A stretch of 64,000 nucleotides of DNA from Rhodanobacter sp. C01 (GTDB lineage: Bacteria; Pseudomonadota; Gammaproteobacteria; Xanthomonadales; Rhodanobacteraceae), in assembly GCF_002001045.1 (NCBI RefSeq), contig NZ_MUNR01000005.1:186001-250000 (forward strand), read 5' to 3'. Both the position numbers and the translations under genes were made by a program. Under the pieces are notes generated by a model. That model made no database searches. It saw only the letters and a list, made by a program, of their open reading frames with translations, and was not told where the DNA came from. Position 1 is the stretch's first letter, and each line of letters opens with the position of its first letter. Of the stretch, positions 56,294-64,000 are shown piece by piece.

Positions 56294-57427
56294 ATGGTCG
56301 CTGTGCCATTTTTGCCGAAGAAACGCATGAAACGACTCTCGGAAACGCTTGTACGCGGCAACAACAATTTCGACCTGATTCGGCTCACGGCTGCGCTGAT
56401 GGTCATGCTCGGGCATTCCTATGGAATCCAGGGCGGCGAGATGGAATCCATGCTGCGCTTCAGTCATCTCGAGTCGTTCGGCAGTCTGGCGGTTTACGCC
56501 TTTTTCATGGTTAGTGGCATGCTGGTTTCGGCAAGCTTTGTAAATCAGCCATCGATCTTCCGGTTCATCGGTCTGCGCGTGTTGCGTATCTGGCCGGGCG
56601 CGATGGTCTGTGCAGCCTTCATCGCATTCGTGGTCGGGCCTATCTTTTCGCGGTCGCCGGTGCTCGTCTATTTTTCCGATGCACAAATACTCCACTGGCT
56701 GTTCCACAACGCTTTGCTGATCGATCCTGTAGGTGGCCCGTTGCCGCAGCTCTTCGCAGAGAATCATCTCAAGTCGCTGGTGAACGCGACGGTCTGGACT
56801 TTGCCTGTGGAGTTGAAATGCTACGTGATCGTGCTCGTCGCCGGGCTGCTTGGATGCATCGGGTCCAGACGCCGGACAGTCATCGTCGTGGTGTTGGTGG
56901 GCTTGGTGTTCGCGATGTTTGCCAACCATCCGCCGAAATATTTGCCGCTAGGCTCGTTCTTTGTGCTGCCATTGGCCTACTCTTTCTACCCGGTGCCGTT
57001 TTTCCTGCTTGGCATGCTGCTGTACGCCTTTCGTGACCATGTCCTGCTCGACTGGAAGCCAGTGGTTGCGTTGCTGACGGTTTATCTGGCTTTACGCCAT
57101 TCGCGGTTCGACCCCGTATTTTTCTACCCGGCCTTCATCTACGGGTTGCTATGGCTGGGTTCGGCGAAGATGCTGCACCGGCTGGCACCGAAGCATGATT
57201 ATTCCTACGGTATCTATCTGTACGGATTCGTGGTGCAGCAGGCGGTGTCGAGCCTCTATCCCGCGATGAACAGCTATCTCAGCCTGGTGATTGCAGTGCC
57301 TGTCACGGTGATTCTGGCAGCGCTTTCCTGGCACTGGGTGGAGCAGCCCTGCCTGGCATCCTTCAGACGCCGGAATGCTCCGGTAAGTGGGGCCGGCACC
57401 GAAACGGTTGGCATTTCCGGTACTTGA
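56294..57427 (+). CDS. OafA-type membrane acyltransferase
   Basis: A 377-residue acyltransferase-3 family protein with about ten helices. Typical features are F-D-L-I-R-L-T-A-A-L-M-V-M-L-G-H-S-Y at helix 1 (His of the acyl-transfer site), F-F-M-V-S-G-M-L-V, a V-N-A-T-V-W-T-L-P-V-E-L block and the C-terminal W-H-W-V-E-Q-P. It would O-acetylate, or otherwise O-acylate, a surface sugar from the membrane. The start could also be ATG 56327. It forms a likely two-gene unit with the DUF6311 gene. Confidence 0.88.
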   Translation: MVAVPFLPKKRMKRLSETLVRGNNNFDLIRLTAALMVMLGHSYGIQGGEMESMLRFSHLESFGSLAVYAFFMVSGMLVSASFVNQPSIFRFIGLRVLRIWPGAMVCAAFIAFVVGPIFSRSPVLVYFSDAQILHWLFHNALLIDPVGGPLPQLFAENHLKSLVNATVWTLPVELKCYVIVLVAGLLGCIGSRRRTVIVVVLVGLVFAMFANHPPKYLPLGSFFVLPLAYSFYPVPFFLLGMLLYAFRDHVLLDWKPVVALLTVYLALRHSRFDPVFFYPAFIYGLLWLGSAKMLHRLAPKHDYSYGIYLYGFVVQQAVSSLYPAMNSYLSLVIAVPVTVILAALSWHWVEQPCLASFRRRNAPVSGAGTETVGISGT

Positions 57428-57658
57428 GCATCAGCGGCATCACGCAGCATCAGGCGGACAGTCGGAAGCACCAAGGTCTCGTTCCAGCCGGCCCGTTCCA
57501 TGAAATCGGGCGGCTCGACTGGCACGGCCAATGTGAATTTCGTCCATACGCTGTGGCGCGGCCGGCCATGGTCTGCCGGATAAACGGCTAGAATGCACGA
57601 TCTTTCAATGCGGCTGCTGACAGGCTCGATCCTGTACGGGCCCCCATGGCTGAACTCG

Positions 57659-58825
57659 ATGACCACAAAGAACAGCTTGAACAAGCCTGGCCTCGGCACG
57701 CGTGCCATCCATGCCGGCCAGTCCCCCGACCCGAGCACCGGCGCGATCATGACGCCGATCTATGCGACTTCGACCTATGTGCAGGAGAGTCCGGGCAAGC
57801 ACAAGGGGTATGAATACTCCCGTACACAGAATCCGACCCGCATGGCCTATGAGCGTTGCGTGGCCGACTTGGAAGGCGGCGTTGCGGGCTTCGCGTTTGC
57901 CTCCGGTCTGGCCGCGGCGGCGACGGTGCTGGACCTGCTCGATTCAGGTAGTCATGTCATTGCGATGGACGATCTCTACGGCGGCACCTATCGCCTGTTT
58001 GAAAGGGTGCGCCGGCGTTCGGCGGGGCTGGACTTCAGCTTCGTTGACCTGAACGACACTCAAGCGATGAAAGCGGCACTCAAGCCAAACACGCGGATGA
58101 TCTGGGCCGAGACGCCGACCAATCCGATGCTCAAGCTGGTCGACCTGGCCAAAGTCGCCGCGTTCGCCAAGAAGCATGGCCTGATCCTGGTGGTCGACAA
58201 TACCTTCTGCTCACCGATGATCCAGCGGCCGCTGGAATACGGCGCGGATCTGGTGCTCCATTCGGCCACCAAGTACCTCAATGGTCATTCGGACATGGTG
58301 GGGGGCATCGTGGTCGCCGGCAGCAGCGAGCTGGCCGAGTCGATGGGATTCCTGCAGAACTCGGTAGGTGCGGTGGCCGGCCCGTTCGATTCGTTCCTCG
58401 CCATGCGTGGCCTGAAGACCCTGCATCTGCGCATGAAGGCGCACTGCGAGAGCGCGCTGGAACTGGCGAAATGGCTGAAGAGGCACCCGGCGGTCGAACA
58501 GGTGATCTATCCGGGCCTGAAGAGCCATCCGCAGCACGCCCTGGCCAGGCGCCAGATGCATGGCTTTGGCGGCATCATCACGATCGAGGTGAAGGGCGGG
58601 CTGAAGAAGGCAAAACGCATGCTGGAGCGCTGCGAGTTGTTTGCGCTGGCCGAATCGCTTGGTGGCGTCGAGAGTTTGATCGAGCATCCTGCGATCATGA
58701 CTCACGCCTCTGTACCAGCCGCCAACCGCAAGCGACTGGGTATCAGCGATGGCCTGATCCGGTTGTCAGTTGGCGTGGAGGACTTGATTGATTTGCGCAC
58801 CGAACTCGAGGCGGCACTGCAATGA
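57659..58825 (+). CDS. metB: Cystathionine gamma-synthase or gamma-lyase (MetB type)
   Basis: A PLP enzyme of the Cys/Met metabolism family, 388 residues. The PLP lysine is in L-H-S-A-T-K-Y-L-N-G-H-S-D, and the Y-S-R-T-Q-N-P-T-R motif binds the cofactor phosphate. N-terminal G-L-G-T-R-A-I-H-A-G-Q and C-terminal S-L-G-G-V-E-S-L-I-E-H-P match the gamma-synthase/lyase group; sequence alone does not decide between them. In Xanthomonas this gene marks one edge of the LPS locus directly before wzm. The same junction is kept here, with the stop overlapping the wzm start (ATGA). Confidence 0.92.
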   Translation: MTTKNSLNKPGLGTRAIHAGQSPDPSTGAIMTPIYATSTYVQESPGKHKGYEYSRTQNPTRMAYERCVADLEGGVAGFAFASGLAAAATVLDLLDSGSHVIAMDDLYGGTYRLFERVRRRSAGLDFSFVDLNDTQAMKAALKPNTRMIWAETPTNPMLKLVDLAKVAAFAKKHGLILVVDNTFCSPMIQRPLEYGADLVLHSATKYLNGHSDMVGGIVVAGSSELAESMGFLQNSVGAVAGPFDSFLAMRGLKTLHLRMKAHCESALELAKWLKRHPAVEQVIYPGLKSHPQHALARRQMHGFGGIITIEVKGGLKKAKRMLERCELFALAESLGGVESLIEHPAIMTHASVPAANRKRLGISDGLIRLSVGVEDLIDLRTELEAALQ

Positions 58826-59679
58826 GTTCAACCTCACGGCCGGGACGCAGCGGTGTCACGATGCTGCAGGATCGGCGGCGTTGGGAGGGGCCGTTTGCCG
58901 CACTCATGCGGCATAGATCCCTGACTTGGGAGTTGAGCAAGCGAGAGGTTCTGGGGCGTTACCGCGGAGCAAGTTTCGGCATGGCATGGTCGGTCATCAG
59001 TCCGTTCATGATGCTCGGGGTGTATGCCTTCGCTTTCGGGACCGTAATGAAGAGCCGCTGGCCGCCAGAAGCGGGTGGCGGCCACCCGTATACGGTGATT
59101 CTTTTCGTCGGCTTGATCCTGCATGGTTTCTTGGCCGAGTGCCTCAATCGTGCTCCCACGCTGATCGTTGCCAATCCGAATTTCGTCAAACGCGTAGTCT
59201 TTCCCTTGGATGTGCTGCCTTGGCCGATGCTGCTCTCGGCCCTGTTTCACGCCATGATGAATATTGTGGTTTTGGTATTGCTGATGCTGGTGCTCGAACA
59301 CCATCTGCACATTTCGCTGCTGCTGCTTCCACTTGTTTTCATCCCCTTCATCCTGATCATACTGGGTGTGTCGTGGGTGCTGGCGTCACTCGGCGTCTAC
59401 TTTCGCGATATCAGCCAGGTCATGCCGGTGGTGGCTACTGCGTTGCTTTTTCTTTCGTCGGCAGTCATTCCTGTCAGTGCCCTTTCGCCTTCGATGCAAA
59501 GGCTCTTTCATCTCAATCCGCTGACTTTCTTTATTGACCAGGCGCGTTTGGTGGTTCTTGCCGGCACGGCGCCTGACTGGAGCGGACTGGTGCTGGCTAC
59601 CCTGGCTGGCCTGCTGGTCGCGTGGCTGGGGCATGCGTGGTTCATGGCGACCCAGCGAGGGTTTGCCGATGTCCTCTGA
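58822..59679 (+). CDS. wzm: ABC-2 type polysaccharide export permease (second Wzm)
   Basis: A 285-residue permease with six predicted helices and the R-E-V-L-G-R-Y-R-G-A-S-F-G-M-A-W entry motif. G-V-Y-F-R-D-I-S-Q-V and the C-terminal L-N-P-L-T-F-F-I-D-Q-A-R follow the O-antigen permease pattern. It differs clearly from the first Wzm. Its start overlaps the metB stop and the wzt start lies inside its end (11-base overlap), so metB-wzm-wzt is translationally coupled. Confidence 0.93.
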   Translation: MSSTSRPGRSGVTMLQDRRRWEGPFAALMRHRSLTWELSKREVLGRYRGASFGMAWSVISPFMMLGVYAFAFGTVMKSRWPPEAGGGHPYTVILFVGLILHGFLAECLNRAPTLIVANPNFVKRVVFPLDVLPWPMLLSALFHAMMNIVVLVLLMLVLEHHLHISLLLLPLVFIPFILIILGVSWVLASLGVYFRDISQVMPVVATALLFLSSAVIPVSALSPSMQRLFHLNPLTFFIDQARLVVLAGTAPDWSGLVLATLAGLLVAWLGHAWFMATQRGFADVL

Positions 59680-61078
59680 GCCGCTCATCGAAGTACGGGA
59701 TCTGTACAAGAGTTTTCCCGTATACGACAAGCCTCATCATCGCCTTTTCCAGATGCTGAGTCGCCACAAGAGGCAACGCTGGTATCGCGAATTCGAGGCC
59801 CTGCGCGGTATCGATTTTTGCATCGAGCGGGGCGAGACCGTTGGCATCGTGGGTCGTAACGGATCCGGCAAATCGACCCTGCTGCAGATCATCTGCGGGA
59901 CGCTGGCGCCATCGCGTGGCGAGGTCCAGGTGCGTGGACGGGTGGCCGCGTTGCTTGAGCTCGGGGCGGGATTCAATCCGGAGTTCACAGGACGCGAGAA
60001 CGTGTTCATGAACGGCACGGTGTTGGGCCTGACCCATGCAGCCATCGCAGACCGACTGGAGGAGATTCTGGCGTTTGCCAATATCGGCGATTTCATCGAT
60101 CGTCCGGTCAAGACCTACTCCAGCGGCATGTATGTACGTTTGGCGTTCGCGGTCGCGATTCATGTTGAGCCCGACCTGCTGGTCGTCGATGAAGCGTTGT
60201 CTGTGGGTGACGAGGCTTTCCAGCGCAAGTGTTTTGCACGCATCGAGAGGCTGCGTCAAAGCGGCTGCACGATTCTTTTTGTATCGCATGCAGCCAGTAC
60301 CGTTATCGAACTGTGTGACAGGGCGATCCTTCTGGATGGCGGGGAAATGTTGGCCGACGGCACTCCGAAAGCCGTCATCTCGCGTTATCAGCGGATGCTC
60401 TATGCACCGGAAGATCGCGTGCAGGAGCTGCGCGAACAGATGCGGCGGGAGAAAAATCTGCCTCGACAGGTCGAGGAGCCTGTAGCGCAGGATGCATCGC
60501 CGGCGGTCGCGGAGGAGGCGGTGATAGACGCTTCGATGACCGCGCACGCGGCCTATATGGATGCCTATTTTGACGAGCACCTTCGCTCGGACAACGAACT
60601 GACGTATACCAGTCAGGGGGCGCGGATCGAAGATCCACATATCATGACCATGGCGGGCAAACGGGTGAACGTGCTCAACGCTGGCGAGCGCTATATCTAT
60701 GCTTATGCCGTGCAGTTCGTGCGTGGCGTCCCGTGTGTTCGTTTCGGCATGCTTATCAAGACACTCACGGGAGTCGAGCTTGCAGGTGCAGTCAGCGCAA
60801 GGACCGAGCAAACGATCATCTGGGTTGAGCAGGGTGCGCAATTCAAGGTGAGTTTCGAATTCGATTGCCGTCTGGCTCCCGGCGCCTACTTCATGAATGC
60901 TGGGGTGCAGGGGCGTGTGGGTGAAGAGGAGACCTACCTCGATCGGCGCATCGATGCGCTGATGTTCAAGGTCATGCCGCGTACGGATCGGCTATCCACT
61001 GGATTCATCGACTTGGTAGATTCGGTCAAGATCCGGTTGAGTGGAATGAAAGAACGGAGTGTCGAGAATGACGGTTGA
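59669..61078 (+). CDS. wzt: ABC transporter ATPase with extended glycan-binding region (second Wzt)
   Basis: A 469-residue Wzt. The ABC domain has Walker A G-R-N-G-S-G-K-S-T, signature Y-S-S-G-M-Y-V-R-L-A-F and V-V-D-E-A-L-S-V-G-D. A charged Glu/Ala/Arg-rich linker of about 75 residues (around 250-320) precedes a C-terminal beta domain (E-D-P-H-I-M-T-M...R-F-G-M-L-I-K-T-L-T-G-V-E), so it is about 58 residues longer than the first Wzt. The different C-domain suggests a different glycan end is recognised. Its stop overlaps the next start by 11 bases. Confidence 0.94.
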   Translation: MSSEPLIEVRDLYKSFPVYDKPHHRLFQMLSRHKRQRWYREFEALRGIDFCIERGETVGIVGRNGSGKSTLLQIICGTLAPSRGEVQVRGRVAALLELGAGFNPEFTGRENVFMNGTVLGLTHAAIADRLEEILAFANIGDFIDRPVKTYSSGMYVRLAFAVAIHVEPDLLVVDEALSVGDEAFQRKCFARIERLRQSGCTILFVSHAASTVIELCDRAILLDGGEMLADGTPKAVISRYQRMLYAPEDRVQELREQMRREKNLPRQVEEPVAQDASPAVAEEAVIDASMTAHAAYMDAYFDEHLRSDNELTYTSQGARIEDPHIMTMAGKRVNVLNAGERYIYAYAVQFVRGVPCVRFGMLIKTLTGVELAGAVSARTEQTIIWVEQGAQFKVSFEFDCRLAPGAYFMNAGVQGRVGEEETYLDRRIDALMFKVMPRTDRLSTGFIDLVDSVKIRLSGMKERSVENDG

Positions 61079-64000
61079 CCCAATGGCCCCCTCGCGCTGC
61101 CTGTTGATTCTTGGCATGCATCGCAGTGGCACCTCGGCGATCACGCGCTGTCTCAATTTGGTGGGCATGGATGTCGGTTCGCATTTGCTGACCCCCGACG
61201 AGGGAAATGCAAAAGGCTATTGGGAGCACGCCGAAGCGGTGCGCATCAACGATGCGCTGCTGGCATCTTTCGACATGCTCTGGTGGTGTCTTGACCCACT
61301 GCCCAAGGACTGGTTGCAGAGCGACGCGGCCAACAACGCGCGCAGCGAGATCGAGACCTTCGTGCGTCGGGATTTTTCCGGCGTACCGCTGTGGGGGCTG
61401 AAGGATCCGCGGATGTGCCGACTGGCGCCGCTATGGATCGAGGTGTTGTCCGGCATGGGCATCACCGTCAATGCAGTGTTCGTGAGCCGGGCACCTCTTG
61501 AAGTGGCTCGTTCGATAGCTCGTGGTCATGGATTGAGTGAGCCAGCTGGTGTGCTGAGCTGGATGCAGCATCTGGCCGAGGCCGAGCTGAGCACCCGCAA
61601 AATGCCGCGTAGCATGATCCGGTATGAGCAACTGTTGAGCGACCCGCTCGCTGCTCTCGATCGAGTCAGCATGGATCTCTCGCTTGGCTGGCCGGTGGCC
61701 CCCGGCGAGAGACTGCGTGCATTGGAGTCCTTCGTCGATCAAGGCCTGCGTACCCAGCGTGAGGATGATGCGGATGTGACGCTTCCATCGCTCGCAACGG
61801 AGCTGGACGCAGCTTGTCGACATCTGGTGGCGCAGACGACGACAAGCCGGGATTGGTCGGCACTGTCTGTGGTGTGTGACCGCGTGCTCGAAAACCTGGG
61901 CCTGTTTGCGTATGGTGCGGAAGCGGCGGTGCATGCTCATGTGGAGCATGGTTCCGTGGCAGGCGGGGTGCCGGCGGAGCGCGTGTTTGCCTCCCTCTAC
62001 TACGGTGCGTCGAATCAGGATTTCTCAGAGGCGCGCGTGATCAGGCAGGATGTTCCCCGGGGACGCGGCCAGATCGATTTGCCACTGCTTGCCGGTCGTG
62101 CCGGAAAGTATCGACTTGATCCAGTCAGCCGCGCCGGCTACTGCATCATTCATTCGCTGGTGGTGGTCGACAACAAGGAGCGTGTGGTCTGGGATTGGCG
62201 CGATGAGCGGGAACAGTCCCTGCCCCTTGGCGTGGGGGAGATGACCAGCCCCAGTCAGGCGGGTATCCAGCTGCTTCGCATGAATGACGACCCGCAGATC
62301 CATTTTTCCTGGCCGGAGGGCACGGTTCCCGAGGGGGCCTTGCTTCGGCTCGACATCGAGTGGTTTGACGTCCAGCGCCTTGGCCGGGAATTCGATGCCT
62401 TGCACGAGGCGATGGCGCGGCAATCGGGCGAGCATGATGCGTTGGAGCAAGAACTGACTTCGCAGTTTGATGCTGAACGGTCCCGCATGACAACACAGCT
62501 TCACGCTGAGCGGTCCCGGACGTCGGCGCTGATCGCCCACCTGGATGAAACCCGGCTGCGGCTGGCGGAATTGGCAGCTGTGGCGGAGTCGTCGCGGGCG
62601 GCACTGCAGTTGCTGCTGCGCCGCGGCCTGATCCCGCGTTTGCGCCGCCGTTTCCTGCCGATCAGCTTCACTCTCACACCGGTCATGCACCTGCAGCGGG
62701 TGGATAACGCGGACGGCCGCTGGCGCGTGACAGGCAACGACCCCGCGTTCGCTTGCGGCAGCAGCCAACTGCCCTTGGCTGCAGGCTGGTACATGGCCAC
62801 TGTGGATATGCAGCAGCACACGGGCCTGCCGGTCGAGGCGCGCTTGTACCCGGATTACGGACCGGGGGTACCTCGTGACCCGCAAGGGCTGGTATTGCCC
62901 TTCATTCGACAGGGAAAATCACGCCATCGTGGAGCGGTCTGTTTTTCCCATACCCTCCTTGGCCTGCGGTTCGATCCTACCGAGTCCTCCGGCGAGATCT
63001 CCGTGCATGGGCTGAAGATTCGACGCATAAGCAAGATCCGCGCGGCGTGGATACTACTGAAGGGGATCGCCTTTGCGCGGCCGGTGCCCGGCAAGCCGTC
63101 CGGCTGGAGAAAAATTGTCCAGCGGCTGCGTGCCTCCGGCAGCCGCGGGTTCGGACACTGGTTCTACCAGACCTACACAACGCCGGAGTATGAGACGAAC
63201 TCTTACGTCCAGTGGTTGCGCAAGTATGATGTGGTGGCGCCAGAGGACATCGAGCGGGCGCGTCACGAAGTGGCCGACTGGGAGCACAAGCCCGTGGTTT
63301 CGGTGCTGGTGCCGGTTTACAACAGCCCCCGGAAATGGCTGCGACGCTGCATCGAGAGCGTGCAGGCGCAGGCTTATCCGTACTGGGAGCTATGCCTGGC
63401 CAACGATGCTTCGACGATGCCGCACGTGTCGCATATCCTGGACGAGTACGCCGCTGCCGACCAGCGTATCCGGGTCGTACACCGACCGGTGAATGGCCAT
63501 ATCTCGGCGACATCCAACAGCGCGCTGGACCTGGCCGGTGGCGAGTTCATCGCGCTGCTCGATCATGACGACGAGCTGCATCCGCTGGCGTTGTTCGAGG
63601 TGGTGAAGTCGCTGCAGGCGCACCCCTCGCGCAAGCTGATCTACACCGATGAGGACAAGATCGACGCGCAGGGGCGACGCTACGACCCCTACATGAAGCC
63701 CGAGTGGAATTACGACCTGCTGCTTTCGCAGAACTGCATCAGTCACCTTGGGGTCTATCAGCGCCAACTCGTGCTCGATGTCGGTGGTTTTCGCCTGGGT
63801 TACGAAGGTAGCCAGGACTGGGATCTGGCCCTGCGCTGCATCGAGCGGTTGGGGCCGGAGGAGATCGGCCATGTGCCGCATGTGCTCTATCACTGGCGAG
63901 CGATTCCAGGCTCGACCGCGGTAGGTGTGGATCAGAAAAGCTATGCCCGCGGGGCGGGTATCAGATCGATCGAGGAACATCTTCAGCGCATCGGGGTGGA
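61068..64000 (+). CDS. Sulfotransferase-like / coiled-coil / GT2 fusion, cut by the window edge
   Basis: I read an uninterrupted frame of 977 codons from ATG 61068 to the edge; the 3' end is missing. Residues 10-230 look like a sulfotransferase-family domain with a P-loop-like G-M-H-R-S-G-T-S (16-23), W-G-L-K-D-P-R-M and V-S-R-A-P-L-E-V-A. A charged coiled coil lies at about 445-515 with a repeated A-E-R-S-R motif. A beta-rich linker follows, then a GT2 domain from about 744: V-L-V-P-V-Y-N-S (746-753), N-D-A-S, and the metal motif D832-H-D-D835, with Y-E-G-S-Q-D-W-D-L further on. More glycosyltransferase domains may follow beyond the edge. It is coupled to the second wzt. Confidence 0.85.
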   Translation, partial: MTVDPMAPSRCLLILGMHRSGTSAITRCLNLVGMDVGSHLLTPDEGNAKGYWEHAEAVRINDALLASFDMLWWCLDPLPKDWLQSDAANNARSEIETFVRRDFSGVPLWGLKDPRMCRLAPLWIEVLSGMGITVNAVFVSRAPLEVARSIARGHGLSEPAGVLSWMQHLAEAELSTRKMPRSMIRYEQLLSDPLAALDRVSMDLSLGWPVAPGERLRALESFVDQGLRTQREDDADVTLPSLATELDAACRHLVAQTTTSRDWSALSVVCDRVLENLGLFAYGAEAAVHAHVEHGSVAGGVPAERVFASLYYGASNQDFSEARVIRQDVPRGRGQIDLPLLAGRAGKYRLDPVSRAGYCIIHSLVVVDNKERVVWDWRDEREQSLPLGVGEMTSPSQAGIQLLRMNDDPQIHFSWPEGTVPEGALLRLDIEWFDVQRLGREFDALHEAMARQSGEHDALEQELTSQFDAERSRMTTQLHAERSRTSALIAHLDETRLRLAELAAVAESSRAALQLLLRRGLIPRLRRRFLPISFTLTPVMHLQRVDNADGRWRVTGNDPAFACGSSQLPLAAGWYMATVDMQQHTGLPVEARLYPDYGPGVPRDPQGLVLPFIRQGKSRHRGAVCFSHTLLGLRFDPTESSGEISVHGLKIRRISKIRAAWILLKGIAFARPVPGKPSGWRKIVQRLRASGSRGFGHWFYQTYTTPEYETNSYVQWLRKYDVVAPEDIERARHEVADWEHKPVVSVLVPVYNSPRKWLRRCIESVQAQAYPYWELCLANDASTMPHVSHILDEYAAADQRIRVVHRPVNGHISATSNSALDLAGGEFIALLDHDDELHPLALFEVVKSLQAHPSRKLIYTDEDKIDAQGRRYDPYMKPEWNYDLLLSQNCISHLGVYQRQLVLDVGGFRLGYEGSQDWDLALRCIERLGPEEIGHVPHVLYHWRAIPGSTAVGVDQKSYARGAGIRSIEEHLQRIGV

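Overview
The window is high-GC gammaproteobacterial chromosome, most likely Xanthomonadales and probably Rhodanobacteraceae (Rhodanobacter/Dyella type). The reasons are a MarR-hpd-hmgA-fumarylacetoacetase tyrosine locus, a DUF2058 gene, PilU, a class I fructose-bisphosphate aldolase, a xanB-type bifunctional mannose enzyme, and a metB-wzm-wzt junction like the one that marks the LPS locus of Xanthomonas. I see no rRNA, tRNA, insertion sequence, integrase or CRISPR array.

Left part (1-27 kb), mostly housekeeping. At the left edge is a minus-strand pair: a membrane heme-sensor-like gene (DUF3365 plus HAMP, apparently frameshifted) and a TIR-domain gene that ends at an in-frame TGA. Next is tyrosine/homogentisate catabolism: a MarR regulator divergent from hpd with a perfect palindrome inside the hpd promoter, then hmgA, a lipoprotein and fumarylacetoacetase. 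The missing step, maleylacetoacetate isomerase, lies 13 kb further on. Central carbon genes follow (gapA, pyk, class I fba, tkt, pgk), mixed with a thiol peroxidase, a truncated hemoglobin, an S1/P1 nuclease, two paralogous outer-membrane beta-barrels and a HAD phosphatase. Then come pilU, two DUF4398-type envelope genes, a DUF465 gene, cystathionine beta-synthase and glmS.

Right part (27.5-64 kb), a large cell-surface glycan locus with several modules. (1) wecE (dTDP-4-amino-4,6-dideoxygalactose) and convergent xanB (GDP-mannose). (2) A tightly packed six-gene run, 30.5-36.5 kb: GtrB-like polyprenyl-phosphate glycosyltransferase, methyltransferase, ATP-grasp/HAD fusion, WbqC protein, small SMR-like flippase and GT-C-like membrane protein. 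This looks like a GtrA/GtrB/Gtr-type periplasmic glycan-decoration system with its own enzymes for an unusual sugar. (3) rmlBACD (dTDP-L-rhamnose). (4) A probable D-rhamnan module: a GT4 enzyme, a coiled-coil protein, a 1249-residue protein with three glycosyltransferase domains, gmd and rmd, converging on an ABC exporter (wzm-wzt) with a methyltransferase and two paralogous glycosyltransferases. (5) A GT-C-like DUF6311 membrane protein and an acyltransferase. (6) metB followed by a second wzm-wzt pair and a very large sulfotransferase-like/GT2 protein that runs off the right edge.

Together the right half supplies four nucleotide sugars or their precursors (dTDP-L-Rha, dTDP-Fuc4N, GDP-Man and GDP-D-Rha), two separate ABC polysaccharide export systems, and a lipid-carrier decoration system. 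The glycan genes occupy the space between cystathionine beta-synthase and metB and continue beyond metB.
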